In this document: positions 9,402-17,278 of the stretch, piece after piece
Position numbering within the stretch: position 1 is the first letter of the stretch
How the letters are laid out: each line of letters opens with the position of its first letter
Notes under the pieces: generated by a model
Databases searched by the model: none
What the model was told of the DNA's origin: nothing
The model's input: only the letters and a program-made list of their open reading frames with translations
Assembly: GCF_003248455.1 (NCBI RefSeq)
Contig: NZ_QFNM01000020.1
Location: forward strand, 18,883-82,882
DNA: 64,000 nucleotides
Reading direction: 5' to 3'
Source: Brevundimonas sp.
Lineage (GTDB): Bacteria > Pseudomonadota > Alphaproteobacteria > Caulobacterales > Caulobacteraceae
Translations under genes and position numbers: made by a program

Positions 9402-10731
9402 AGCGCCGCTCGATCTCCACCCCCAACAGCAAAAGCACCGCGCCGAAGATGGAGTTGGCGGTGAAATAGCTGCTTTCCATGAAGTTGTGGCCGAACACCA
9501 TCAACGGAAAGACGCCCAGCAGGAGCGCCGCGGCCAACATCCGCCGGTCCCCGCCGACGGCCTCGCGGATCAGCCCCAGGCCGCCGAAAACCCAGCGCAT
9601 CAGGATGAGGACGGCGCCGGCCAGGCCGACCAGGCCGGTCGTGACCGCCAGGTCCAGGAAGCCGTTGTGCGCCTCGTTGGTGAAGGCGTCGGGCTGGGCG
9701 AACCAGGCGTCCGTCTGCAGGCTGGGTTGGACCGATGGGTCGATGTCCCAGAACGAACCGAAGCCCCAGCCCTGGATCGGTCGCCTGACGAACTCGTCCC
9801 AAACGAAGGTCCAGACCTCGGTGCGCTGGGTGAAGGTGACGCCGGCGAACGGCGCCCAGGGATCGTCGCCGACCACAAGACAATAGGCCAGCCAGCCGAA
9901 CGCCGCTCCGGCCAGAACGGCGCCGACGACGGCGATCAGCCCCAGCCGCACGATCCGACGCTGGGCCATGACCGCGACGATGGCCGGGGTGGCGCAAGCC
10001 AGGGCGGCGAACAGGCCCATGCTGGTCTTGGACAGGCTGGCGATCAGAAGCACGACAGCCATCGCCGTGACGCTCCACCAGAAGGCGCGGGTCCGCCAGT
10101 CGCTGCAGGCCCAGGCGTAGGTTCCGCAGACGAACCCGGCCAGCAGCATGACGGCGCCCAGGGTGTTCTTGTGCGAATGTATGGCCGCCAGGCCCAGGGG
10201 CGTCATCGACACGCCCGGCGCCGCGATCCAAGACAGAACATCCACCCCGACCAGCACGGCGCATCCGGTCGCCATGGCCAGATGCAGCCGCCGGCTGTCG
10301 CCCAGCCCGATCGCGATGGCGACGCAGATCGCCAGATTGACCGAATAGAGGATCAGCCGCCGCGTCGACACCGTCGGGTCCAGCGCCCAGCGCGTCGTCA
10401 GGGCGAACCAACCGAACAGGGCCAGCAGCGGCAGAAGCCTGAGCGTCATGGCCGGCAGCGCCCGACGACGGAACCACAGCAACGGCGCCGACAGGGCGAA
10501 CAGACCCAGCCAGACGACGCGGTTCACGGGCGACGCCTCGGCGCCGCCGGTCAGGGGATCGATGGCGATCTCGTGCTGATAGGGATTCGGACCGATGCAG
10601 ACGTAGAGCAGCATCAACACCAGCACCGCCCCGGCCCACAGGGCAAGCAGGCGATCCGCCTGGGCCTCGCGCCTGTGCGCGTCCGCATCCAGGCGTCCCC
10701 GCCAGGCCTCCAGGCGGGCGGCGTCAGTCAC
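9388..10731 (-). CDS. O-antigen polymerase/ligase family membrane protein
   Basis: The 447-residue protein has about ten to twelve predicted membrane helices and a larger periplasmic loop near residues 300-370, the architecture of the Wzy_C (O-antigen ligase/polymerase) family. Family-like motifs are SHKNTLGAVMLLAGF, a TQRTEVWTF segment, GWGFGSFW and EAHNGFLDLAVTTGLVG. Together with the flippase and co-polymerase it most simply acts as the Wzy polymerase of this locus, but a ligase role cannot be excluded by sequence. It overlaps the end of the upstream WecG-type gene by eight bases, so the two minus-strand genes form a unit facing the flippase. Confidence 0.82.
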   Translation of the reverse strand: MTDAARLEAWRGRLDADAHRREAQADRLLALWAGAVLVLMLLYVCIGPNPYQHEIAIDPLTGGAEASPVNRVVWLGLFALSAPLLWFRRRALPAMTLRLLPLLALFGWFALTTRWALDPTVSTRRLILYSVNLAICVAIAIGLGDSRRLHLAMATGCAVLVGVDVLSWIAAPGVSMTPLGLAAIHSHKNTLGAVMLLAGFVCGTYAWACSDWRTRAFWWSVTAMAVVLLIASLSKTSMGLFAALACATPAIVAVMAQRRIVRLGLIAVVGAVLAGAAFGWLAYCLVVGDDPWAPFAGVTFTQRTEVWTFVWDEFVRRPIQGWGFGSFWDIDPSVQPSLQTDAWFAQPDAFTNEAHNGFLDLAVTTGLVGLAGAVLILMRWVFGGLGLIREAVGGDRRMLAAALLLGVFPLMVFGHNFMESSYFTANSIFGAVLLLLGVEIERRFSRA

Positions 10732-11524
10732 GAGGGCGGGCGGATTTGAGCCCCAGGCGGAAGGCGACCGAATCGATCAGCCCCAGTCCCAGACCGTAGA
10801 GGCCGCGCACCAGATAGCGTCTCCACAACCGGCCAGGCTCGCGCGCCAGACGATACAGCCAGACCAGCCCGCGATCCTCCATCCACCGGGGCGCGGACGG
10901 CGTGCGGCCGGTCAGGGTGGTGATGGAACTGCCGATGCACAGGCCCAGGCCCGTGGCGCGGCCGTCGTCGATGATGCGCTGGCAGAACTTCTCGGACTGG
11001 GGCGGTCCCATGGCCACGAACACGAACCGGCCGGGATGGGCGGCGACGAAATCGACGGCGGCCCGCACGGCGTCCGCATCGTGGATGAACCCCATCGGCG
11101 GATTGTGATGGGCGACGCGCGTCAGGCCGAACTGTCCGGCGAGGTCGGCGATCGCCGAGGCGTCGCCGCCGATGACGGTGATCGGGTCGTCCGGCGCGAT
11201 CACCTCGTGGAACAGCCGTTCGACGATGTGGCAGCCCGGCGCGAAGCCCAGGTCAACGCCGCCGAGCGCGGCCGCCTTTCGCAACACGCGGCTGTCGTTG
11301 GTGCTGAGCCAGGCGCGGCCGCTGATCTGGTCGAACTCCGCATCCTGGCGGCGCAGCCAGGCGTGTTCGGCGTTCGGCGTGATCAGGATGTCGAACGGCA
11401 GGTCCGCCGGGCGGGCGGCCAGGGCCGCGACCGCCTGATCCGTCGTCAGCGGATGAAACCGCAGCCCGGCGAAGCGGATTTCGAGTTCCGGTCGAAAGAC
11501 GTGGCGGGGCGACAGGCTGTTCAT
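10724..11524 (-). CDS. WecG/TagA/CpsF family glycosyltransferase (GT26)
   Basis: This peripheral membrane glycosyltransferase adds an early sugar, often an N-acetylhexosamine, to a lipid-linked acceptor. The 266-residue protein shows the GT26 features TPNAEHAWLRRQD near residue 50, the nucleotide-sugar region MGPPQSEKF and the C-terminal PSAPRWMEDRGLVWLYRL segment that closes most members. The start at 11524 gives the common short N-terminus; the frame remains open upstream for 40 residues, but that region is the divergent promoter interval. It is the family of the Caulobacter holdfast enzyme HfsJ. It diverges from the phosphoglycosyl transferase at 11623, with 98 bases shared upstream. Confidence 0.85.
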   Translation of the reverse strand: MNSLSPRHVFRPELEIRFAGLRFHPLTTDQAVAALAARPADLPFDILITPNAEHAWLRRQDAEFDQISGRAWLSTNDSRVLRKAAALGGVDLGFAPGCHIVERLFHEVIAPDDPITVIGGDASAIADLAGQFGLTRVAHHNPPMGFIHDADAVRAAVDFVAAHPGRFVFVAMGPPQSEKFCQRIIDDGRATGLGLCIGSSITTLTGRTPSAPRWMEDRGLVWLYRLAREPGRLWRRYLVRGLYGLGLGLIDSVAFRLGLKSARPRD

Positions 11525-11622
11525 GATGCGACCGTTCTGCGTTGCGGCGGCGCAAACTGCAATTCGCTTGCCGCTTTCAACCGTCGCGCGCGACCTGGCG
11601 TGGTTCTTGATATAGGGGCCGC

Positions 11623-12297
11623 ATGAGCCACGCCGCCTTGCCATTGTCGAACGAAACCCCGGCCTCGCCGCGCCTGGCGGGCGGGCGCGACGTGCGCCTT
11701 GGCCTGGCGATGAAGCGCCTGATGGATATCGCCGTTTCGGCCGTGCTGCTGGTGATGCTGGCGCCGCTGCTGCTGGCGATCGCCCTTCTGGTCAAGGCGA
11801 CCTCGCCGGGCCCCGCCTTCTATGGCGTGGACTGGGTGGGGCAAGGCGGCCGCCGGTTCCGGGGCTACAAGTTTCGAACGATGGTGATCGGGGCCGACCG
11901 TCAGGAAGAGGCCTTGCAATCCCGAAACGAGATGCGGGGTCCTGCTTTCAAGATGGAGAACGATCCGCGCATCACACGGCTGGGTCGCGTGCTGCGCCGC
12001 TACAGTCTGGACGAGTTCCCGCAGTTGTGGAGCGTGCTGAAAGGGGACATGAGCCTGGTGGGGCCGCGTCCGCCGCGCGCGCACGAATACGTCCGCTTCA
12101 CTCCGTTCCAGATGGGCAAGATGGCGGTCAAGCCGGGCATCACCTGCCTGTGGCAGGTCGAGGGCCGCCACCGGATCAACGATTTCGATGAATGGGTGCG
12201 GCTGGATATCCGCTATATCGAGACTTGGTCGCTGGGCCTCGACCTCTGGATCCTGGTCCGCACGGCCGGGGTGGTGCTGCGGGGAACCGGCGCATGA
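11623..12297 (+). CDS. Polyprenol-phosphate phosphoglycosyl transferase (priming transferase)
   Basis: This enzyme transfers the first sugar-1-phosphate onto undecaprenyl phosphate, starting repeat-unit synthesis. The 224-residue protein is the compact monotopic form: one hydrophobic re-entrant helix at about residues 34-58, then the catalytic domain with YKFRTM, the DEFPQLW motif and GDMSLVGPRPP. It lacks the multi-helix N-terminal half of WbaP/HfsE-type proteins. Which sugar it uses cannot be read from sequence. It starts a chain of coupled plus-strand genes: its stop overlaps the first GT2 as ATGA. Confidence 0.9.
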   Translation: MSHAALPLSNETPASPRLAGGRDVRLGLAMKRLMDIAVSAVLLVMLAPLLLAIALLVKATSPGPAFYGVDWVGQGGRRFRGYKFRTMVIGADRQEEALQSRNEMRGPAFKMENDPRITRLGRVLRRYSLDEFPQLWSVLKGDMSLVGPRPPRAHEYVRFTPFQMGKMAVKPGITCLWQVEGRHRINDFDEWVRLDIRYIETWSLGLDLWILVRTAGVVLRGTGA

Positions 12298-13244
12298 GCG
12301 CGGACATCAGCGTCGTCATCCTGAGCTATGACCGCGTCCACCTGCTGGAGCGGACGCTGCGCGGCTGCACGACTCAGGGCGGCGACTGGGGCGCGTTCGA
12401 GGTCATCGTGGTGGACAACCATCCCGACCAGCTGGCGCGCGGCCTTGTCGAACGGCTGGCGGCCGAGACCGGCGTCGCCATGACCTATCTGGCCGATCCG
12501 CGCCGCAACATCTCCATCGTCAGGAACAAGGGCATCGCCGCCGCCCAGGGCCGCTACGTCGCCTTCATCGACGACGACGAAGAGCCGCAGCCCGGCTGGC
12601 TGGCGGCGCTGACCGCCTGCCTGGACCGCACCGGGGCTGACGCCGCCTTCGGGCCCAAGCTGCCGGAGTTCGAGGGCGGCCGCGCCCCGGACTGGGACCC
12701 CGACGGCTGGCGTTACACGCTGGACTTCAGGATGCCGGCGGACGAGCCGATCGCCATGTTCGGGCGCCTGCGCAGACGCGGCAAGGGCCTGGGCAGCGGC
12801 AACGCCGCCTTTCGCGTCTCGACCTGCCTGGACGGGCCGGAGCCGTTCAGCGTCGCCTTCGGCAACGCCAATGGCGAAGACACGCAACTGCTGTTCCGCC
12901 TGGCCATGGCGGGGCGGCGCTTCGTCTGGTGCCCCGAGGCCGTGGTGCGCGAATTCATCGAGACCAGCCGGGCCAGGCCCGATTATATGATCACCCGCAT
13001 GAAGCGCGGCTCGCAGCACTATGCCGTGTGTCGGATAGACACCAGCGACAACAAGCTTCTGACCACGATCAAAGTCGGGCTGCTGGGCCTGGCGCAGACG
13101 GCGGTGCACGCCGGGCTCTATGTCGCGACCGGCGAATTCTTGGACCGGACACACCGCTACGATCACCGGATCGGCATGGCCAAAGGCTTGGGCAAACTGA
13201 CCTGGCGCGCGCCCATCGGCTTCATCGAGGAGACGGCGGCGTGA
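12294..13244 (+). CDS. Glycosyltransferase family 2 protein, copy 1
   Basis: The 316-residue cytoplasmic GT-A enzyme would add a sugar to the growing repeat unit. It has the N-terminal nucleotide-binding fold (SVVILSYDR, VIVVDNHPD), the metal-binding acidic motif IDDDEEPQPGW at about residue 95, a GSGNAAFR acceptor region and an NGEDTQLL catalytic-base motif. The tail GLGKLTWRAPIGFIEE is shared with the next gene. The ATG at 12294 overlaps the upstream stop (ATGA), and its own stop overlaps the next start (GTGA), so three genes are coupled. Donor and acceptor are unknown. Confidence 0.87.
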   Translation: MSADISVVILSYDRVHLLERTLRGCTTQGGDWGAFEVIVVDNHPDQLARGLVERLAAETGVAMTYLADPRRNISIVRNKGIAAAQGRYVAFIDDDEEPQPGWLAALTACLDRTGADAAFGPKLPEFEGGRAPDWDPDGWRYTLDFRMPADEPIAMFGRLRRRGKGLGSGNAAFRVSTCLDGPEPFSVAFGNANGEDTQLLFRLAMAGRRFVWCPEAVVREFIETSRARPDYMITRMKRGSQHYAVCRIDTSDNKLLTTIKVGLLGLAQTAVHAGLYVATGEFLDRTHRYDHRIGMAKGLGKLTWRAPIGFIEETAA

Positions 13245-14203
13245 GCGAGGCGGCGCCCGATCTGACGCTGGCCATCCTGACCTATGACCGGCCCCGGGGG
13301 CTGGAGGCGACCCTGCGATCCTGCCTGGCGCAGCGAAACACGCTGGGGCTGACGATGGAGATCGTCGTGGTCGACAACCATCCGGCCGGGGCGGGCGGCG
13401 AGGTGGTCGAGGCTCTGTCCCCGGCGTCGCCCTGGCCCATCCGCTATGTCTCGGACCTGGCGCGCAACATGGCGACGTTGCGCAATCGCGGCTTCATGGA
13501 GGCGCGCGGACGTTGGCTGGCGGTAATCGACGACGACGAGACGGCCGATGCCGACTGGACCGACGCCCTGGTCGGCGCCTTGAAGGCCACGGGCGCCGAC
13601 ATTGCGGTAGGGCCGCGTTTCGCCGTGTTCGAGGAGGGCGGCCCGCCCGCCTATGATCCCGAAGGGCGCCAGTTCGTGCGCGATCTGGGCTTGCCCGACC
13701 TGTCGGAGATCGCGCTGACCGGGCCGTCGGGTCGCCCGCGTTACGGCCTGGGCACCGGGAACTCCATCTTCGACCTGAAGCGGTGCTTTCCCGACGGGCG
13801 GTCCGCCATGCGCGAGGCGTTCGGCGATGCGGGGGGCGAGGACGCCGAGCTGTTCGTGCGCCTGCATCGCCAGGGACGCCGCATCGTCTGGGCGGCCAGG
13901 GCGCGCGTCACCGAGACGGTGTTCCGAAATCGGACGGCGATCCCCTATCGGCTGCTTCGCACCCGTCGCGAAACACAACACTATGTCTCGATCTACATCG
14001 ACGGGGCGCGCCACCCGGCCCTTGCGAGGGTGGAGCTTTTCGTCAAAGGGTTAATCCAGACGGCGCTTGGCGGCGTTCTGTCGTGGCTGACGCTGGAGCA
14101 TCGCTCGACCTCGCGCCTTCGGTGGAGGCTGTTGATCCAGCACGGTTTAGGCAAGCTGACATGGCGTCGCCCTGTCGGCTTCATCGACGAGGCGTCCGCT
14201 TGA
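13241..14203 (+). CDS. Glycosyltransferase family 2 protein, copy 2
   Basis: The 320-residue GT2 enzyme is a paralogue of the gene just upstream: same domain order (LAILTYDRP, VVVDNHPA, IDDDETADADW, GTGNSIFD, GGEDAELFVRL) and a nearly identical tail (GLGKLTWRRPVGFIDE). The start is GTG at 13241, overlapping the previous stop as GTGA; the open frame to the left is a shadow of copy 1. It probably adds a second, different sugar in the same repeat unit, or the same sugar in another linkage. About 120 bases separate it from the heptose genes. Confidence 0.87.
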   Translation: MSEAAPDLTLAILTYDRPRGLEATLRSCLAQRNTLGLTMEIVVVDNHPAGAGGEVVEALSPASPWPIRYVSDLARNMATLRNRGFMEARGRWLAVIDDDETADADWTDALVGALKATGADIAVGPRFAVFEEGGPPAYDPEGRQFVRDLGLPDLSEIALTGPSGRPRYGLGTGNSIFDLKRCFPDGRSAMREAFGDAGGEDAELFVRLHRQGRRIVWAARARVTETVFRNRTAIPYRLLRTRRETQHYVSIYIDGARHPALARVELFVKGLIQTALGGVLSWLTLEHRSTSRLRWRLLIQHGLGKLTWRRPVGFIDEASA

Positions 14204-14325
14204 CGACGACGACTTGCCTTAACCCTTTGCGTTAAGGGGCCGTCGCCCCGCCACCGCTAGTATCCGCACACGGCACGCATCTTGGACTATGCGGGGCCGA
14301 ACCGTCATCGCCGAAGGACTTTCTC

Positions 14326-15081
14326 ATGCTGACCCAGATCGACCGACCCATCGTCTCGAAGGCGGCGCCGAAGCCGCCGATCGGGGGCCTGAAGCTTTAT
14401 GGGGACGGCGCCAGCCTGGCCGACTTCTCGCGCCTTCACGCGCAGGGGATGGTGACGGGATTCACCACCAATCCGACGCTGATGTTCAAGGCGGGGATCG
14501 CCGACTATGCCGATTTCGCGCGCCAGCTGATCGCCCTGATCCCCGACATGCCGCTGTCGTTCGAGGTCTTCTCGGACGATTTCGCGGAGATGGAGCGTCA
14601 GGCGCGGCTGATCGCCGCCTGGGGCGACAATGTCTATGTGAAGATACCGATCACCAACACCCAGGGCCAGTCCAGCCTGCCGATGGCCCGCGCGCTGGCG
14701 GCGGATGGGGTGAAGCTGAACATCACCGCCATGCTGACGCTGGAGCAGGTGGCCGAAGCGGTCGACATCCTGGCCGACGACACGCCCGCCATCCTGTCGG
14801 TCTTCGCGGGCCGGATCGCGGACACCGGCGTCGACCCCGTGCCGGTCATGCGGGCCGCGGTCGCCATGGCGGCGCGCAAGCCCCAGGCCGAGGTTCTGTG
14901 GGCCTCGACGCGCGAGGTGCTGAACGTCTTCCAGGCGGCCGAATGCGGGTGCCACATCATCACCGCCACCCCTGACATCCTGAAGAAGCTGGACATGGCG
15001 GGCAAGGATCTGACCGATCTCTCGCTGGAGACCGTGGCCATGTTCCGCGCAGATGCGGTGGCGGCGGGTTTCAAGCTGTAA
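14326..15081 (+). CDS. Transaldolase-family protein, probable source of sedoheptulose-7-phosphate
   Basis: This Schiff-base aldolase-fold enzyme of 251 residues shows TGFTTNPTLMFKAGI near the N-terminus and the lysine motif VYVKIPITN (about residue 107), with NITAMLTLEQV and SVFAGRIADTGVDP further on. It is shorter than classical TalB and close in size to the small transaldolase/fructose-6-phosphate aldolase group. AAGGAC precedes the ATG. Three bases after its stop begins a GmhB-like gene, followed by GmhA, kinase and nucleotidyltransferase genes. I infer that it feeds sedoheptulose-7-phosphate to that route; a general pentose-phosphate role is the alternative. Confidence 0.85.
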   Translation: MLTQIDRPIVSKAAPKPPIGGLKLYGDGASLADFSRLHAQGMVTGFTTNPTLMFKAGIADYADFARQLIALIPDMPLSFEVFSDDFAEMERQARLIAAWGDNVYVKIPITNTQGQSSLPMARALAADGVKLNITAMLTLEQVAEAVDILADDTPAILSVFAGRIADTGVDPVPVMRAAVAMAARKPQAEVLWASTREVLNVFQAAECGCHIITATPDILKKLDMAGKDLTDLSLETVAMFRADAVAAGFKL

Positions 15082-15083
15082 TC

Positions 15084-15641
15084 ATGGCTGGACGGCGCGC
15101 CATATTTCTGGACCGCGACGGCGTGCTGAACGACGTCGTCTGGCGCGACGGCAAGCCGGCCTCGCCGCGAACCGTTGGCGAACTTCGGATCGCGGAAGGG
15201 GCCGCGCAGACCGTACAGGCGTTGCGGACGGCCGGCTATCTGACCTTCGTCGTGACCAATCAGCCCGACGTCCGGCGCGGGAAAATGACTGGCGAGGCGC
15301 TGGACGCCATTCACGCCGCCCTGGTCCAGGCTGTGCCGGTCGATGCGGTGCGGGCCTGCCTGCACGACGACGCCGACCAGTGTAGTTGCCGCAAGCCAAA
15401 GGCAGGGATGCTGCTGGACCTGGCCGCGCGCTGGAATGTCGATCTGTCGCAAAGCTGGATGGTCGGCGACATGGATCGCGACATCGTCTGCGGACGCGCA
15501 GCCGGGGTTCGGACCGTGCTTCTGGATCGTCCCTACAACAGCCGGTCCGGCGCCGACGTGATCGCCGCCGACGTAAGTCAGGCGACCGCCCTTATTCTTC
15601 AAACCACGCCGGCCGCGCCGGCCCCCGTACTTCAGGACTGA
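15084..15641 (+). CDS. gmhB: D-glycero-D-manno-heptose 1,7-bisphosphate 7-phosphatase-like HAD protein
   Basis: The 185-residue HAD phosphatase would remove the C7 phosphate from heptose-1,7-bisphosphate. It has the nucleophile motif FLDRDGVLND at residue 8, VVTNQPDV (motif II region), the GmhB zinc-site arrangement C-x-H-x5-C-x-C in CLHDDADQCSCRKPKAGM (spacer shorter than in E. coli) and MVGDMDRDI as the last acidic motif. The CxH...CxC site separates it from histidinol phosphatases of similar size. It sits between the transaldolase and the GmhA-like isomerase with gaps of a few bases. Confidence 0.88.
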   Translation: MAGRRAIFLDRDGVLNDVVWRDGKPASPRTVGELRIAEGAAQTVQALRTAGYLTFVVTNQPDVRRGKMTGEALDAIHAALVQAVPVDAVRACLHDDADQCSCRKPKAGMLLDLAARWNVDLSQSWMVGDMDRDIVCGRAAGVRTVLLDRPYNSRSGADVIAADVSQATALILQTTPAAPAPVLQD

Positions 15642-15645
15642 ATTC

Positions 15646-16260
15646 ATGTTCGTCGATCATTTCTTCGCCGCCGCCGAAAAGGCCATGGCCGCCATCGACC
15701 GCCAGGCCGTCGAAGCCATGGCCCAGCGCCTGGCCGAGGTGCGCGAGCGCGGCGGACGTCTGTTCCTGATCGGCGTCGGGGGCAGCGCGGGCCACGCCAG
15801 CCACGCCACCAACGACTTCCGCAAGATCTGCGGTTTCGAGGCCTATTGTCCGACCGACAACGTTTCGGAACTGACCGCCCGCATCAATGACGAGGGCTGG
15901 GAAGGCACGCTGTCGACCTGGCTGGAGACCAGCCGGCTGAAGGCCGAGGACGGTCTGTTGATCTTCTCGGTCGGCGGCGGCAGCGTCGAACCGCCCGTCA
16001 GCGCCAACATCGTGCGCGCCATCCAACTGGCCAAGGCGCGCGGCGCCATGGTCACGGGAATCGTCGGTCGCGACGGCGGCTATACGGCCCAGGCCGCCGA
16101 CGCCTGCGTGATCGTGCCGACCGTCGACCCGCAACTGATCACGCCCCTGGTCGAGGGGCTGGCCGCCGTGGTCTGGCACCTGCTGGTCTCCCATCCGGCG
16201 CTGGCGCTGCACAAGGGACACTGGGAACAGATCGCGCCCGTCGCCGCTTCGGCCGCCTGA
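15646..16260 (+). CDS. gmhA: Sedoheptulose-7-phosphate isomerase-like SIS protein
   Basis: The 204-residue single SIS-domain protein would convert sedoheptulose-7-phosphate to D-glycero-D-manno-heptose-7-phosphate. It has the phosphate-binding stretch IGVGGSAGHASHATNDFRK at about residue 44, where most GmhA have GNGGSA, then FSVGGGS and a closing helix. The Gly-Val-Gly variant and EAYCPTDNVSE segment suggest the subgroup found in exopolysaccharide clusters rather than the LPS-core enzyme. It is four bases after gmhB and ten before the first sugar kinase. Confidence 0.85.
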   Translation: MFVDHFFAAAEKAMAAIDRQAVEAMAQRLAEVRERGGRLFLIGVGGSAGHASHATNDFRKICGFEAYCPTDNVSELTARINDEGWEGTLSTWLETSRLKAEDGLLIFSVGGGSVEPPVSANIVRAIQLAKARGAMVTGIVGRDGGYTAQAADACVIVPTVDPQLITPLVEGLAAVVWHLLVSHPALALHKGHWEQIAPVAASAA

Positions 16261-16270
16261 GCCGCCGCCC

Positions 16271-17278
16271 ATGATCACCACCCGCACCCCGCTGCGCGTC
16301 ACTCTGGGCGGCGGCGGCACCGACCTGGAAAGCTATTACCGCAACGACGGGGGCTTCATCTTCGCCATGGCGCTGGACAAATACATCCGCGTCGTCGCGC
16401 ACCGCCCCGCCTTCGACGACCGGGTCGTCGTCTATGGCCCACAGCCCGAGGTGTCGCCGCGCGCGACCGAGGTCCAGCATGAACTGGTCCGCGCGGCCCT
16501 GATGGCCCACGGCTTCGACGACCGGCTGGAGACCGCGTCCCTGGCCGATATCGCGGGCGGGACGGGCCTGGGGTCGTCGTCCAGCTTCCTGGTCGGCTTC
16601 CTGAACGCCCTGCATGGGATGAAGGGAGACACGCCATCGCCCCAGGCCCTGGCCGAGGAGGCGTGCGACCTGGAAATCCGCGTCCTGAACAAGGGCATCG
16701 GCAAGCAAGACCAGTATATGGCGGCCTTCGGCGGCCTGACGACCCTGGACATCGCGCCGGACGGCCGGGTGGCGGTCAACCGGGTCCATCTGGACGCGGA
16801 GGTCGAAACGGCCTTCATCGAACACACCCACATCTACTACACCGGCCTGCGCCGGGACGCCGCCGTGGTTCTGGCCGACCAGAACGCCGCCATGATGTCC
16901 CAGGCCGCCCCGCGCCGCGAGACGGTCAGCGACAGCCTGGGCTTCATCAAGGACCTGGGCTACCGCATCCGCGACGCCTGGGTCGCCGGCGATCTGGACG
17001 GCTGGGGCCGGATGCTGGACGAGCACTGGACCCAGAAAAAGAGGCTGTCGGGCAAGATCAGCTGGTCGGCCGTCGACGATCTCTACGACCATGTGAAGCG
17101 CGACCTGGGCGTGACCGGCGGAAAGGTGATCGGCGCCGGGGGCGGGGGGTTCCTGATGCTGTTCCAGCCCGGCGACGGCGTCGCGCTGGAGGCCTATATG
17201 GCCAGCCAGAACATGCCGCGCCTGCGATACGGCGTCGATCGCGCCGGCTCCCGTCAAATGGTGGAAACGCCCCGGTGA
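16271..17278 (+). CDS. hddA: GHMP sugar kinase, HddA-like (heptose-7-phosphate 1-kinase), copy 1
   Basis: The 335-residue GHMP-family kinase is a candidate to phosphorylate C1 of D-glycero-D-manno-heptose-7-phosphate. Visible motifs are the N-terminal RTPLRVTLGGGGTDLESYY, the ATP loop GTGLGSSSSFLVG near residue 98 and the C-terminal GKVIGAGGGGFLML. GKQDQYMAAFGG is typical of the HddA/fucokinase-like subgroup. Its TGA stop overlaps the ATG of a second kinase by one base (TGATG). Assignment to heptose follows from the flanking GmhA, GmhB and nucleotidyltransferase genes. Confidence 0.83.
   Translation: MITTRTPLRVTLGGGGTDLESYYRNDGGFIFAMALDKYIRVVAHRPAFDDRVVVYGPQPEVSPRATEVQHELVRAALMAHGFDDRLETASLADIAGGTGLGSSSSFLVGFLNALHGMKGDTPSPQALAEEACDLEIRVLNKGIGKQDQYMAAFGGLTTLDIAPDGRVAVNRVHLDAEVETAFIEHTHIYYTGLRRDAAVVLADQNAAMMSQAAPRRETVSDSLGFIKDLGYRIRDAWVAGDLDGWGRMLDEHWTQKKRLSGKISWSAVDDLYDHVKRDLGVTGGKVIGAGGGGFLMLFQPGDGVALEAYMASQNMPRLRYGVDRAGSRQMVETPR

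Noticed and set aside
14217..14237. Inverted CCTTAAC/GTTAAGG with a TTAA-N9-TTAA core, considered as a CtrA box
   Set aside because: The CtrA consensus needs TTAA-N7-TTAAC; the spacing is two bases too long, so only a short hairpin is left.
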